From assembly GCA_019649035.1 (NCBI GenBank), contig BMAT01012938.1, forward strand, positions 68,750 through 89,494: 20,745 nt of DNA, written 5' to 3'. This document shows positions 9,523 through 19,330 of this stretch, piece after piece. The notes beneath the pieces were generated by a model. It was not told the DNA's origin. It made no database searches and saw only the letters and a list, made by a program, of their open reading frames with translations. How positions within the stretch are numbered: position 1 is the first letter of the stretch; the number at the start of each line of letters is the position of its first letter. Source of the DNA: Elysia marginata. Lineage: Eukaryota; Mollusca; Gastropoda; Plakobranchidae. The position numbers and the translations under genes are program-made.

Positions 9523-10148
9523 CTACTTGATTTCATTTTTTTTCTTTAATTTTTTTCTGGTGTGTCCTTCAAAGATATTTACGGGACCCTTATTTGTCTT
9601 TGCGTCCAATCGACAGGGTGAAGATCCAATTTCAGTATCCTGATCTGTGAAGGTTGATACTTCAGAACAAAGTCCTTGTGGAGGTATTAAAAAAGGTGCC
9701 GGGTGAGGAAAAAAAAGGGGGGGGGGTATAGGAACAAAAACAAAAAAAAAAAAACGAAGCAGAACTTACTCACTTAAATGTGAGCATATATAGGGGGAGA
9801 AAGAAAAAAAAACGGTGGACAGAAAAGGGTGTAGTTTAATTATGGATATTTAGAGTGTCGATGGTATATACATGTAGTAGAATAATAATGTTAAAAGAAG
9901 GGCAGGGAATCAAAGAGATGTTACAGTTATCAAATGCATGCAAACTTTGAGATACTGCTGCTGTTGTTAATTTTGTTGCTTCCGCGACCAGTGTTTCTCC
10001 ATTAAAAAGAGCTCTTCCACTTCTAAAAACAACACCGGCTTTTACCAATTTTTTACCGCTTTGTTCATACGGAAAGTTTAGATTCGGGAATCGAACGTGG
10101 CAACACATGTACCTGTCTATCAACTTATCGCCTACCTTTGTTAGTAGG
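9520..10148. other. Intron sequence with homopolymers
   Basis: Holds A- and G-runs (9700-9830) and a minus-strand ORF at 9836-10123 that I could not assign. Confidence 0.5.
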
Positions 10149-10260
10149 ATAGAGAGAGTGAGACAGAAAGAGAGAGAGAGTGAGAGAGAGAGAAAGAGAG
10201 AGAGATAGAGAGAGTGACGACGCAGACAGAGGGAAACACACAGACAGACACAGAGAGTGA
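10149..10260. repeat. Imperfect (GA)n purine-rich tract
   Basis: GA units interrupted by GTGA, AAAG, GATA and CACAGACA over about 110 bases. The plus strand is almost all purine. Confidence 0.9.
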
Positions 10261-10662
10261 AAAAGTGATGGAAAAGGTGACGGAAACAAAATTATTCAGC
10301 AGCAGGAATTAAAGATAAAAGTGAGTAGTAGAGGTTTGGACTTTGGAGAGATTTACCATGCGACCGAACGATTGAGACTACATGATTAAGACCGAGAGCA
10401 CTGAAGTATTTGCAAACAAGCATAAGTGCATACTGAGTAAACCTCGCGTCCTGTGGACCGCTTGTTGTGTGATCCCGATTGCCGCCACTCGGTGTGGACA
10501 CTGTCAATATTATTTTCCAAACGGAGTATTCCATCAGACAACGAATATCGATAGCAACGTCTGTTTTCATGCCATCTACTCGGAAAACCAGTCGAGGGAG
10601 GAACTAATGCTTGTGGAAAAAAACCAAGCGTGGATTATAGAGTAAAGATATGCACTTTTTTG
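10261..10662. other. Intron sequence, nothing recognised
   Basis: A plus-strand ORF (10382-10645) and a minus-strand ORF (10292-10570) overlap here. Neither has family features or splice sites in a compatible phase. Confidence 0.5.
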
Positions 10663-11006
10663 TACACTATATTAATCCTTTTCGGGGGAAATTTGGCTTC
10701 GTTACTGAACGTAACTGTGTCGCCCCAGAGTAGCGCCACTTAAGCCCCAACAGACCAGTACATTTGAAAGCCACGTTGAACCCATATGCAGGGAGTTACA
10801 GGCGCATATCACAAATTCAAAGCTGGGTACCTACTTTACAGGTGGGTGGACTGGGGAAAGTGAGGGAAAAGTCGTGAAGTATTTAAGTCTTTGGTTAAGG
10901 TAAAGAGCTTCCCCAAGGCAATTGCAACATAGCATGGTCGGGAATCGAACCCGTGACCGCCTGATCAAAAGCGCGACGCGCTAACTACTCTGTCCCGCTG
11001 CCCCGC
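10663..11006 (-). mobile_element. tRNA-derived SINE, family 2, minus-strand copy
   Basis: Read on the minus strand, the element begins GCGGGGCAGCGGGACAG, with an A-box-like AGTAGTTAGCGCG, then a perfect B box GGGTTCGATTCCC (plus positions 10940-10952). It continues through CCCCAGTCCACCCACCTGTA, CATATGGGTTCAACGTGG and CCAAATTTCCCCCGAAAAGG, ending ATTAATATAGTGTAC. It has a more complete head than the plus-strand copy at 7357-7672. Confidence 0.85.
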
Positions 11007-11425
11007 TTTTTAACTGTTTTTTTTTCACACAAAGCGTAGGCTATACTGAAGTCAAATACGGGTTCTAAACTGGAAATTTTGAAAAAAAATTATGTCCATA
11101 CAAAACGGATCACAACCTTCGCAACGGGCCCGTCACCTATTTTTAATCTTAGTATGGCATTCGCATCATGTCAAAGGGTCGTTAAAGTGGACGGTTTGGC
11201 TTTTCTGCATAATTCGCCCTATTTCAAATGGATATTAGATTGTGAGCAACGGAAACAATCTCAAGTTTATGTTTTTCTCTTTTTGCCGTTTCGTAAAGAA
11301 ATATTTTGTATCAAAGATGTTAAAAGGCGGAAGTGATCTCTGTATGAAATACGTGTGGGATAAAAAGGCGAAATGAGGACTGTTAGCTAAAAAAGAAAAG
11401 AGGACAGGAATTATCAGATGTAGTG

Positions 11426-11574
11426 TCCTGTGCATTCCACGGAAAGTAAAGGTTACTTGGCTGAAACCTTTTACGGGAAGCTTAAGCAGCAAGAGAACTT
11501 AATCACACAATATAGAAAAGTGGTAATTCTTTAATCCTGTGCATTCTAAGGACAGGAAAGTTAATTTGGCGGAA
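11426..11574. repeat. Imperfect direct repeat, about 40 bp, two copies
   Basis: TCCTGTGCATTC at 11426 and 11535 is followed in both by GGAAAGT, then a TTAC/TTAA variant and TTGGC. The copies are diverged and spaced 109 bases apart. Origin unknown. Confidence 0.4.
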
Positions 11575-13630
11575 AAAAAAAGGTTTTTCGAAAAGATGGA
11601 ATAACAAGTGAACTTGTTCGCATAGTACGAAAACTCGGAAAAAGGCGTATGTTCTTTGAGAGAGACACCGAACAGGCATCCTAGAAAGGGCTTCTGACCC
11701 AAAGAGTTCACGGCAGCGCAGACCATGGCGACAGAGGTTGGCCTTCCTTCAGAACCTCAATAACTTGTCGCCCGAAGGAACCATGCACACGGCGTACTTT
11801 CTAGGAAACGTCGAAAACGGAACGTTGGAGGACCTTAACTAACAAGCTCTAGTGACTAGTGACAGACGTGGTACATGGGAAGGAATGAAAAAAGCAAGGA
11901 AATATGGTTTTGATGGTTTTAAGAGACACTTTTTGGCCTGTTTTTTTTTTTTAAATTATAGTTGTCTTCGCAATAGCGGAACATTTTGTTAAAGAACCAA
12001 CCTACCCAAATCGTCAAGCAACTTCATTGACTTAATCTAATTATTGACGTACTTGAAAGACAGTTTGTAAAACATGATTGCACTCAGTTAAGTATTAATA
12101 TTTTACAAGAACTGATAACGTGACATAGTTAAGTTATTATAATCATAACCACTGTGGAAAGTCATGCACTTAAGATGCGAGCATAGGCGTAACCACCCCT
12201 CCCCCACCCTACATTTTATGCTGCTTTATGGAAACGCTTAGTGATCAATGTAGTTCACTGAGAAGATCATCATATACCAGCTGATTATCTTGTCCCTCTG
12301 TAGGCACGTCACGTGTCTCCAGGCTTTGCTCTGCTTGAACGGGCCTGAGCCTTGCGTGACCTGGACTCCGACTCAAACCTGGCCGTTCTGATTACCTTAA
12401 ATCACCCCGGTCATTGAAATGGCATACGCGTGGGCTTGGTTTTAGTTGTTGGGTCTTTGGGTGCAAAACATTCACGTCCTCTGTCTCTCCGAAAGAGACG
12501 ACGTTTCAGCTAATAAAACCTCTCCCCCCTCTCAAAAAATGAAAAAAAAGAACAAAAAACAAAAACAAAAAATAAAAGAAAACAACAAAACTGTGTCCTA
12601 ACATTAGTTTTATTTTGTAAGCTATGCTTACAGTGCTTTCAATGAACGTTTCTCGCCCGGGGTGCGCGCAAATGGCACTATTCTTATCATAGTCTCCTAT
12701 TAAAGTGGTCTTAACATAACATAATTATGATAGACAATGAAAATCACGTACGTATTTGAGATCAACCTTTTGAGTAATTTTTTTTTGTTTGTATGTCAAT
12801 TAGCTCATAAACGTTTAGAAGTTTTACAATGGGAAAGAACCAGTTAGTGCGTTTTTAAAACTACAGATTAAATGCCCTTACGGGATTGATAGAGGTATAA
12901 GTCTCCTCGAGTAAATGACTGGTACTTTACACATTAAAGTAAAAAAAATATCTATAGGTGTGGGTAAGTTCAGACTTGTGGTGGGGTATCTAAAAATGGA
13001 CAATAAATTTAAATATTCTCTTTCCACCACACTTTTACACACACCTATGCACGTATGTCTACTTTCTTTTCTCCAGTCTTTCATTATTTGCATTGCTTAA
13101 GTTTCACTACAGCGGGATCCACTCAAAAGTCACCAATTTTAGCTTAGGGAAACCCTTGTTTAAAAACTCCTCTGTTTGGCAATCCTAGTTTATGTTTATT
13201 TGTATTTTTTGAATGGACAACGTCAACTCAAGGCTAGAGTCAACACCTTTTTTCCCCTCTTTTCTCTGTCCGGGTGTGTTGACTTTATCCATTATTATTC
13301 CACTGTGAATGTGATCAACCACAATTATAGCCGGCCCAGTAGTGACCAGCAGAGATCACTAGTAACCGGTAACTGTTAGCAGCAGCTTTACTGTTGTTGT
13401 GGAGCCCTGAGCCTGACCGTGTCACCCCCCAAAAAGTCAGTTGACACGCTCTGTGAGGTTTCTGTGTGACGACGTCCAGCCTGGAACTGATCAGCTGAGG
13501 GTCTGTCTGAACTCTGTGAACAGTGAACAACAGATTAACGCTACTACTAATCTAACACTAACGGGCTCCACCCGTCATGGTCCCTGATAACACTGGCGGT
13601 CCTGTCCCACTTAGATCTAATTCTGGGTGT
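11575..13630. other. Intron sequence, nothing firmly recognised
   Basis: Mostly AT-rich with GC-richer patches at 11700-11840, 12300-12410 and 13330-13620. These patches hold short open frames or acceptor-like sites but no exon with a compatible donor. A strongly A-rich stretch lies at 12532-12592. Confidence 0.5.
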
Positions 13631-13632
13631 GT

Positions 13633-13676
13633 GCGTGCTAACGTGTTAAATATTTTAACACTTTCTCGTCGCACGC
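13633..13676. repeat. Nested inverted repeat (cruciform-capable)
   Basis: Inner arms GTGTTAAA (13643-13650) and TTTAACAC (13654-13661) flank TAT. Outer arms GCGTGC (13633-13638) and GCACGC (13671-13676) pair around them. Confidence 0.5.
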
Positions 13677-15689
13677 CTCAAATATAACTACATATATATA
13701 TATACTCGCAGTGCGTTGTCGGTTTAACTGGTTGTGTACAATTGTTAACCCAGGGAGATTGATAAATCATTGTGCTACATAATAGTTATGGAATTTTGTA
13801 CTGTTGTCTTAACCTCTGGAGTAGCAGTACCGTACCAACTGTGATTTTTTATTATTACGAAAGTCTCATTTTCTCACCCACTAAAGCGATGGATTCTGTC
13901 TTCGTGTAAAATGTTCATTATAACTGAACTTAATTATGCGTGGTGTTACAAGCCTTACTCCTGTTTCAGAGGGATTTTTTTTTATTAGAAAGGAAGAGTT
14001 AGGCGTGTCGCGTGACTAGCCTTAAACTGTGTTGTTTTAACATATCTCTTTGGTAACAGATGCTTGAGACAATGTTCTGTTAATAACCGTTTTATTGTGG
14101 TTTTTTAATGAGTGCTGTTGATTCTATACAATTTTTCTATCTATACACACTACAATGGGACGGCGGCTAATTTTGTAGCGGCCACTCAACCGTAAAATCT
14201 CAGTTTCCACTTTGAGAGCTCATAATCGTGAAGCTAAACTTTGTTTTGTGTATCTGACTACTGTGACTTTTTTTGTGTTACAATTCGGCTTAGCAGTCTC
14301 GTGGATTACATATATATATCGACTATAATAAGTAGTGGCATAGCTGTCCTAACGAAGCGCGGGCGTTGGTCAAACGAGAGCAAACTGTAGTTCTGGCAAT
14401 GTAGTTTGGCAACTGTTGAGTCTAGTCTCGAAGTCGTTGCTCTTTGTTTAGTAAGTTTGGTCGAGACTAGGCCTTATGTTATCAATTCTCAGTCTTCTCA
14501 GACATTTAATTTGTTCATGGTGAAAAAGTAGAGGTCGCAAGTTTTTTGGTAGTTTTTTTTTTGCAGTGCGATTAACTTTTATCTCTTACTTTCATAATGA
14601 CCTAGATCTAAATCTATTCTCTTTATATATATTTCTATAAAAAGATTTCAATCTCGTTGTCTTGCACTTTTTTTTTGTTTCATTGTTTTCTATCTTAGAA
14701 TTTGTAGGTCATGGAAACTGTTCATCTTGAGTTTCACTGTGATGCTGTTCTGTATATAAGGGTCGATACTTTACAAAGTTCCTTATAGGAATAACAATGT
14801 CCACCACACCTATTTGTTCACGACTCATGTTTAGACGGTCGTTGTTTGCTTTTTATATTTCAAAAGTTTCTATGATAAATTCTCTGGTATTTTTTAAACA
14901 AACGTTATGGTAACAATATATTGGTTTATTCAGGTATCTAGACAAGCAGGAAAACCACAGTGTTTGTAGTCCTTTTTTTTTTTGGAAAGGATTTCCACGC
15001 ACGGGTTATTCTTGGTAAAAAAAATTCTAGATCTTTATCAGTCTGATTGTTAGTAATAAAGGGCCCTTTTAAAAACAGATAGGGGCAGTTAAAGCTGCTG
15101 ATGCGTTTCTTTTTCTTAGTTTTTAACCGCACAGAAACTCTCACTATGGAACGGGTAGACAAGCTTCGCGTTTTGGATCATTAAACTTTTATTACTCTGA
15201 ATATGTGTCTATGAAAAAAAAAATCTCAAGTGAAAGAAATCGCGTCACAGAAAACATCCTCTTCATATTTTTTTTTTATTTTCTTAGCCAAGGGTTGTGT
15301 AACAAGATAATTTATAGAGCATGATTCCTCGCTGTCATCTCTGTATCGATAGAATATACCAGGACACGCCTTCTTCGTCATACAAGAAAATTAAAGGACA
15401 CCAGTCCATCATGTCATCGATTTGTTAAGTTTCGTTCGTTTAAGGTTTTATTCCCTCGTGCATCTTGGTTATTTTTCTGTTTCAAAGAACCAGGGGGGCG
15501 TTGCCGTTTATATTTAATTTAAACTGTATTATTATTTGGTGAAGAAATCGTTACTGTTAAAAGACGTGGACCCGTGGAGCCCGGCAGTGCTTTATGATCT
15601 TGTCTATTCCGACATGCATGCGAGACCTGCTGCAACTGTAGTAATAATCATTGAAGATCGATCATAGCTCAAGAGTCCGGTGTTTATAA
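13677..15689. other. Intron sequence, nothing recognised apart from the inverted repeat at 14423
   Basis: AT-rich, with short TA runs near 13691 and 14311. No exon-like sequence was found. Confidence 0.55.
14423..14470. repeat. Perfect 10-bp inverted repeat
   Basis: CTAGTCTCGA (14423-14432) and TCGAGACTAG (14461-14470) with a 28-base spacer. No extension beyond the arms. Confidence 0.5.
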
Positions 15690-15850
15690 TGATGGACTGT
15701 CTCCGCGGGTGATCGGGGCTGTGTTCTCCAGGCGAGCCATGGCGGAGCGCTCAGCTCAGTCGGATACCTCGACTTTGTCGTCGTCGTCGTCGTTGAGAAG
15801 AAGAAGAGTGTGGTAACGAGACTTGGTCTCCGCTACTGCGTGAGCTTTCT
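15690..15850 (+). promoter_or_regulatory. CpG-rich island, candidate internal promoter and 5' leader
   Basis: From about 15690 the composition changes from AT-rich to GC- and CpG-rich, with about 20 CpG by eye across 15700-15910, including CCGCGGG, GCGAGC, GCGGAGCGC and a (GTC)n run. It contains an initiator-like TCAGTC (15756-15761) and, just upstream, a TATAAT-like stretch near 15685, but the two are about 70 bp apart and do not make one classical core promoter. The island directly precedes the candidate first exon at 15851. Its role is inferred from composition and position only. Confidence 0.35.
15739..15816 (+). other. Short ORF in optimal initiation context, possible uORF
   Basis: The ATG at 15739 lies in GAGCCATGGCG, a near-ideal eukaryotic initiation context. 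It opens 25 codons (MAERSAQSDTSTL, five serines from the GTC repeat, then LRRRRVW) ending in TAA. A donor-like GTAACG at 15813 would leave the right phase for exon B but would read TG|A, a stop, so it cannot head the kinase. If it lies within the transcript it would act as an inhibitory uORF for the ATG at 15851. If transcription starts downstream of it, it is irrelevant. Confidence 0.3.
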
Positions 15851-15918
15851 ATGGGATCCTGCAACTCCTTGATGACGGTAACCAGGCCTCTGTCCGGGGA
15901 CCCGTGGTCGGAGATACA
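15851..15918 (+). CDS. Candidate alternative first coding exon: acylated short isoform of the diacylglycerol kinase
   Basis: ATG at 15851 opens 22 codons plus two bases (MGSCNSLMTVTRPLSGDPWS then E-I-CA|) before a GTAAGC donor at 15919. The two left-over bases match the phase of exon A, so splicing to 20416 gives CA|A (glutamine) and continues RAIAKS in frame. Without splicing the frame stops at once (CAG TAA). Gly2 with Ser6 fits the N-myristoyltransferase signal, and Cys4 is a plausible palmitoylation site, as in Src-family and G-alpha N-termini. The segment sits in a CpG-rich patch in otherwise AT-rich intron. Weak points: T at -3 of the ATG, A rather than G at the last exon base, and a better-context ATG at 15739 if transcription starts further upstream. 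Alternative N-termini from separate first exons are known for vertebrate DGK zeta. This is inference from sequence alone. Confidence 0.4.
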
Positions 15919-16657
15919 GTAAGCTTAATAACAAGAATTGCAAGTTGATAAAACGCCCCGTCCGTCTCCCCTATGGATAATAAATAATGCCTTTCTATGG
16001 AAAAAGAGTTAATGAGGTTTATTCAGGATTTTGAGACCATTGGTCCTATATTTTCATACGTTTAGACATAATAATTTTTAAACAGGATTTTAAACTTCAG
16101 TATTATTTGTGATTTTGGCATAATAATTATGACATGTTTCCTATAAAGGTGTACATGATTAAATTTTCTTCTTAAGAGAAGAAATAAAAAAATCAACAAT
16201 AAAACACTAAAACAGAGTTGTTGATAAATCTAATGACGCCTGTGCATCTTTTATTAGTGCAATATCCCTTAACCATGTGTCACACTGCAAAGGTAGATAT
16301 AGGGCCTATGTACTGAAGGCTAAGGCAAATTTAAGGATTTCCAGACAGGAGTGTCCCCTAGCTAACCCTAAATTTCATGGTAACAAATTCTATTTGATTG
16401 GGAAAAAAAAAAGAATCATATGCAATGATACGCCCTATTTTTTAATTGTAAAAAAAAAACATTACTGGTGAAATAAATGTTAACGAAGAGTAATTTTTTC
16501 CACAATAAACAAAGTCACCCCGGTGAGGGAATCCTGCTCTAATACGGAAGCACTGTAGCTTGAGCACTGCCAAAATGAGAGTGTTTCGCTGCCTGTTTTT
16601 ACTTACACTTACCGTGCGTAACATAATTAAATAGCAGGTAATAATGCAGTGATACGT

Positions 16658-16660
<3 letters not shown>
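15919..16660. other. Intron sequence downstream of the CpG-rich island, nothing recognised
   Basis: Returns to AT-rich sequence immediately after the candidate donor. ORFs at 16277-16471 and 16442-16624 look like chance. Confidence 0.55.
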
Positions 16661-16699
<39 letters not shown>

Positions 16700-16726
16700 C
16701 CCCCTCCCTTTTACATTTTTTACCTA
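16661..16726 (+). repeat. (CT)n plus C/T-rich tract ending in an AG
   Basis: About 18 CT units are followed by TTCCCCCCCCTCCC and TTTTACATTTTTTACCTAG. As a whole it looks like an oversized polypyrimidine tract and 3' splice site, but the sequence after 16726 shows no recognisable exon. Confidence 0.9.
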
Positions 16727-17732
16727 GTTGCTTGAAAATCTCAAAAAGTGAAAAATTTCACTCGGTTCTTAAAAATACATTTTAAAAAGTTGTTTATTGT
16801 ATATATGTGTATTTTAAGCATCGGCTGTGCGCTGTTTCATTGTTTTAAGAATACTTTTCATACCTGCCTCGGAAGTTGCGCCATGACACGTCGATATTCA
16901 CGGCATTCTTTTCAATGTTGGCTTATTGTGTCATTTTTACCCCTGGAAACCTTTCAAAACAGGACTGGTACGACAGGAGAACAAAAAGGGGCGGCTATCG
17001 GCAATGGGAATCGGAAGTGGGATAGGAACAAAAGAAATGTCTGTGTGTACTTGTGAGTTTCCGTGGGGTTTTTTTTTTGTGTGGAAAGCTTATTGTTTGC
17101 GCACCTGTAGGTTTCAAAGAAGTTTTATTACTTCATTGTCCTTTGTGAAAATTGATGCGGTGAAACTATCCGTTCAGTACAGTATTGGAGAATGCCTTTT
17201 AGCCTTATAGAACGTTTGAAGATGAAGGGTGCGTGCTTACCTTTCATTCGTTGTTTTTATTCTGTATATGTTAACAGTTGCAATTTTTATTTTTTTCTCT
17301 CTAGATTTTACGTTTAACAAGGTTGCAAACTTGTATGTTTTGCAAGCTATGGGATCATTTTGTTAATGAACATATCGTCGGATTGAAACTGTGATTCTTG
17401 AGACAAGTAAACTCCAGAGCATCCTTTTTGCTTCTTGGCCTGGGGTCGCTTTGAGGACCAGCTTTGATAAAGAACAAAATTATTTTATTACGAAAAAATT
17501 GCTTTGAAAAATTCTTTATCCAATATAAACCTTTTCAGGACTTCAGTTTCGTTCTTTACTTTACTAACTTGCTAGTCTGTAGCTAACTTGCAATAATAAA
17601 AAACACATACTTTTTTTCCAAATACTGTTGAGATGAATTCGACTGGGTCTACCTGCAAGTGAAAATATAAAAAAATAACATAAATGACCAAAGCATCAAC
17701 TACAAACCAACGAAAATATTACAACAAGGGCT
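16727..17732. other. Intron sequence, nothing recognised
   Basis: Overlapping ORFs at 16748-17056 and 16926-17210 lack domains and compatible splice phases. Confidence 0.5.
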
Positions 17733-17796
17733 TACCACCACAGTGTTTCACTGTGATTTTATGGTAGAAGAGCATAATGCCCTCTTTATGCTACCA
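17733..17796 (+). repeat. Two overlapping, mutually exclusive hairpins
   Basis: Hairpin 1: TACCA (17733) and CACAGTG (17739-17745) pair with CACTGTG (17749-17755) and TGGTA (17762-17766). Hairpin 2: the same TGGTA plus GCATAA (17772-17777) pairs with TTATGC (17786-17791) and TACCA (17792-17796). The shared TGGTA can serve only one at a time. Confidence 0.45.
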
Positions 17797-19251
17797 TTTA
17801 TCCATAACAAAAATCAGCTTATTCCCTAAAAGTTCTTTCGAATGTCTAACATGAACATTGCTTTCAAGTTTGGATATAAGTTCGACCTGTTTCAATTCTT
17901 TTACCTTCAACAAATTTGATCGTACAGTGTATGATTTTAATAATAACTTACGTGTAAAGTTTTAAGCCTGTGGGTTGAATCAGTTAAGAACGTTAAACAG
18001 CAACGTCGATAATTTTTGTTAGATTTTCAGCAACCAAAAGTCGCATTTACACCGTGCGTATATTACAAAAAAAAAAATCCCGACCAATTTTGTTATGATT
18101 CAAATTTTTACGATGAATTGAGTCAGGGTGATCTGAGTTTGTACCGTGAAAGCACACGCGGAAATCAATCCCAACTCCCACGCATTGAAAGTCCCCATCC
18201 TCATAATTTGCGCTGAGTTTGGAAAAGCTAAGTGTTCTCGAGACTACTACACTGTTTTTTTTTTTTAAAGTGCAGAAGCAGAGGACATCACCAGCAATAG
18301 GCATAGGCAGAGGGCACTAGAGAAATTGAGATGGAAAAGTGATGGGGGTGGGGACCGATGAGGGTACTTTCTGGGAAAAAAGAATAATGATGTAATGATT
18401 TTGTGGACACAAGCCAGGATTTGCTGAGTAAAAATTGTTGGCGCGTTGGATTGTTTTCGCTCAAAAAACTCAGTCTCTCAGACGCACGGCTCTCGACAAA
18501 ATTTATGTGCATAATAAATAATATATGCCATTTTCCCCCGTGTGCCCTTCGGGTTTTTTTTTTCTTCTCCACGGGCCGGCCTAACCTTGGTGTATAACAG
18601 CTCTGGTTTGTTATTGTGATTGATAAACTGGAAAAATAGTTCTCTTTATAATATGCTGTGAATCTATTGTTATTCTTTGTTTGGTTTTCCTCTAGATCTA
18701 GACAGTTATATAAAAGACCTGTGTTAATGCTAGTAAGGTTTACATCATTTGGTTTGGCGGGNGTGATCGCGTTTCCTCTCTTATCTTTTTAGTCTTTTTT
18801 TTTCATACAAGCTATCACAATCAAGATAGGGTTTACTTAGCCTATTAGATGTCAGTCGTATCTGATAATGATGTGAACTCAAAAGAACAGACGATCTGTA
18901 TTAGCCGCATCCATTGAACTTACGGTTACTTGTAATGTTTATTAAGCTTCTAATGGCGCAGAGCACAAGCAAGGCCGACTGATAAGCAAACAATGCTCTT
19001 GATTTGCCCGATCTCCAATCGGAAACTTCATATTCTGTTGTTTGTCAATGTCTGTTGCGCTTTGGCATGTCGATTACCAAATCGATAGTCTTGGAGCCTA
19101 TACAGTATTGGGGTTTTTTAGTGGCCGAATACATGGGCATTTTCGATCCTTTGCAGAATCGATAATTTTGGTTTTGATTGGAGCGAAAGTTATTGTTCTG
19201 CGGATCTTTCTATTGCTCTTTGAAATTTGTGATCAGGAAGAGATGAGGATG

Positions 19252-19253
<2 letters not shown>
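17797..19253. other. Intron sequence, nothing firmly recognised
   Basis: AT-rich, with a TATA-box-like TATATAAAAG at 18707-18716, an unresolved base at 18762 and several chance ORFs on both strands. Confidence 0.5.
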
Positions 19254-19294
<41 letters not shown>

Positions 19295-19330
19295 CGACAG
19301 AGGGTGAGAGAGAGAGAGAGAGGAAGAGAG
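19254..19330. repeat. (GA)n microsatellite with interruptions
   Basis: Two GA blocks split by GGCGACAGAGGGTGAG. Reading frames across it give RERERE or SLSLSL repeats and are not genes. Confidence 0.95.

Noticed and set aside
10080-10100. Isolated B-box-like GGGAATCGAAC on the minus strand
   Set aside because: Flanks match neither SINE family and no A box is present.
9836-10123. 95-codon minus-strand ORF with a protein-like central part (GKKLVKAGVVFRSGRALFNG)
   Set aside because: Could not be tied to any family, has a non-coding-looking C-terminal part and lies among homopolymers. A protein search would decide.
10382-10645. 87-codon plus-strand ORF with several cysteines
   Set aside because: No recognisable cysteine spacing, overlapped by an equally long minus-strand ORF, and no compatible splice sites.
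11690-11842. GC-richer patch with ATG in good context at 11725 (12 codons) and a second frame open to TAA at 11840
   Set aside because: The strong-context ORF stops after 12 codons, no donor is present, and the longer frame matches nothing known to me. It may be a transposon fragment.
12285-12420. Acceptor-like TTGTCCCTCTGTAG followed by GC-richer sequence with an E-box (CACGTG), resembling a cassette exon
   Set aside because: No usable donor follows, and no frame links exon A phase to exon B.
15739-15816. ATG 15739 (MAERSAQ...) as the start of an alternative kinase isoform
   Set aside because: Joining its GTAACG donor to exon B gives TG|A, an immediate stop.
18707-18716. Near-perfect TATA box TATATAAAAG
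   Set aside because: No initiator, ORF or phase-compatible first exon follows; such strings are expected in AT-rich DNA.
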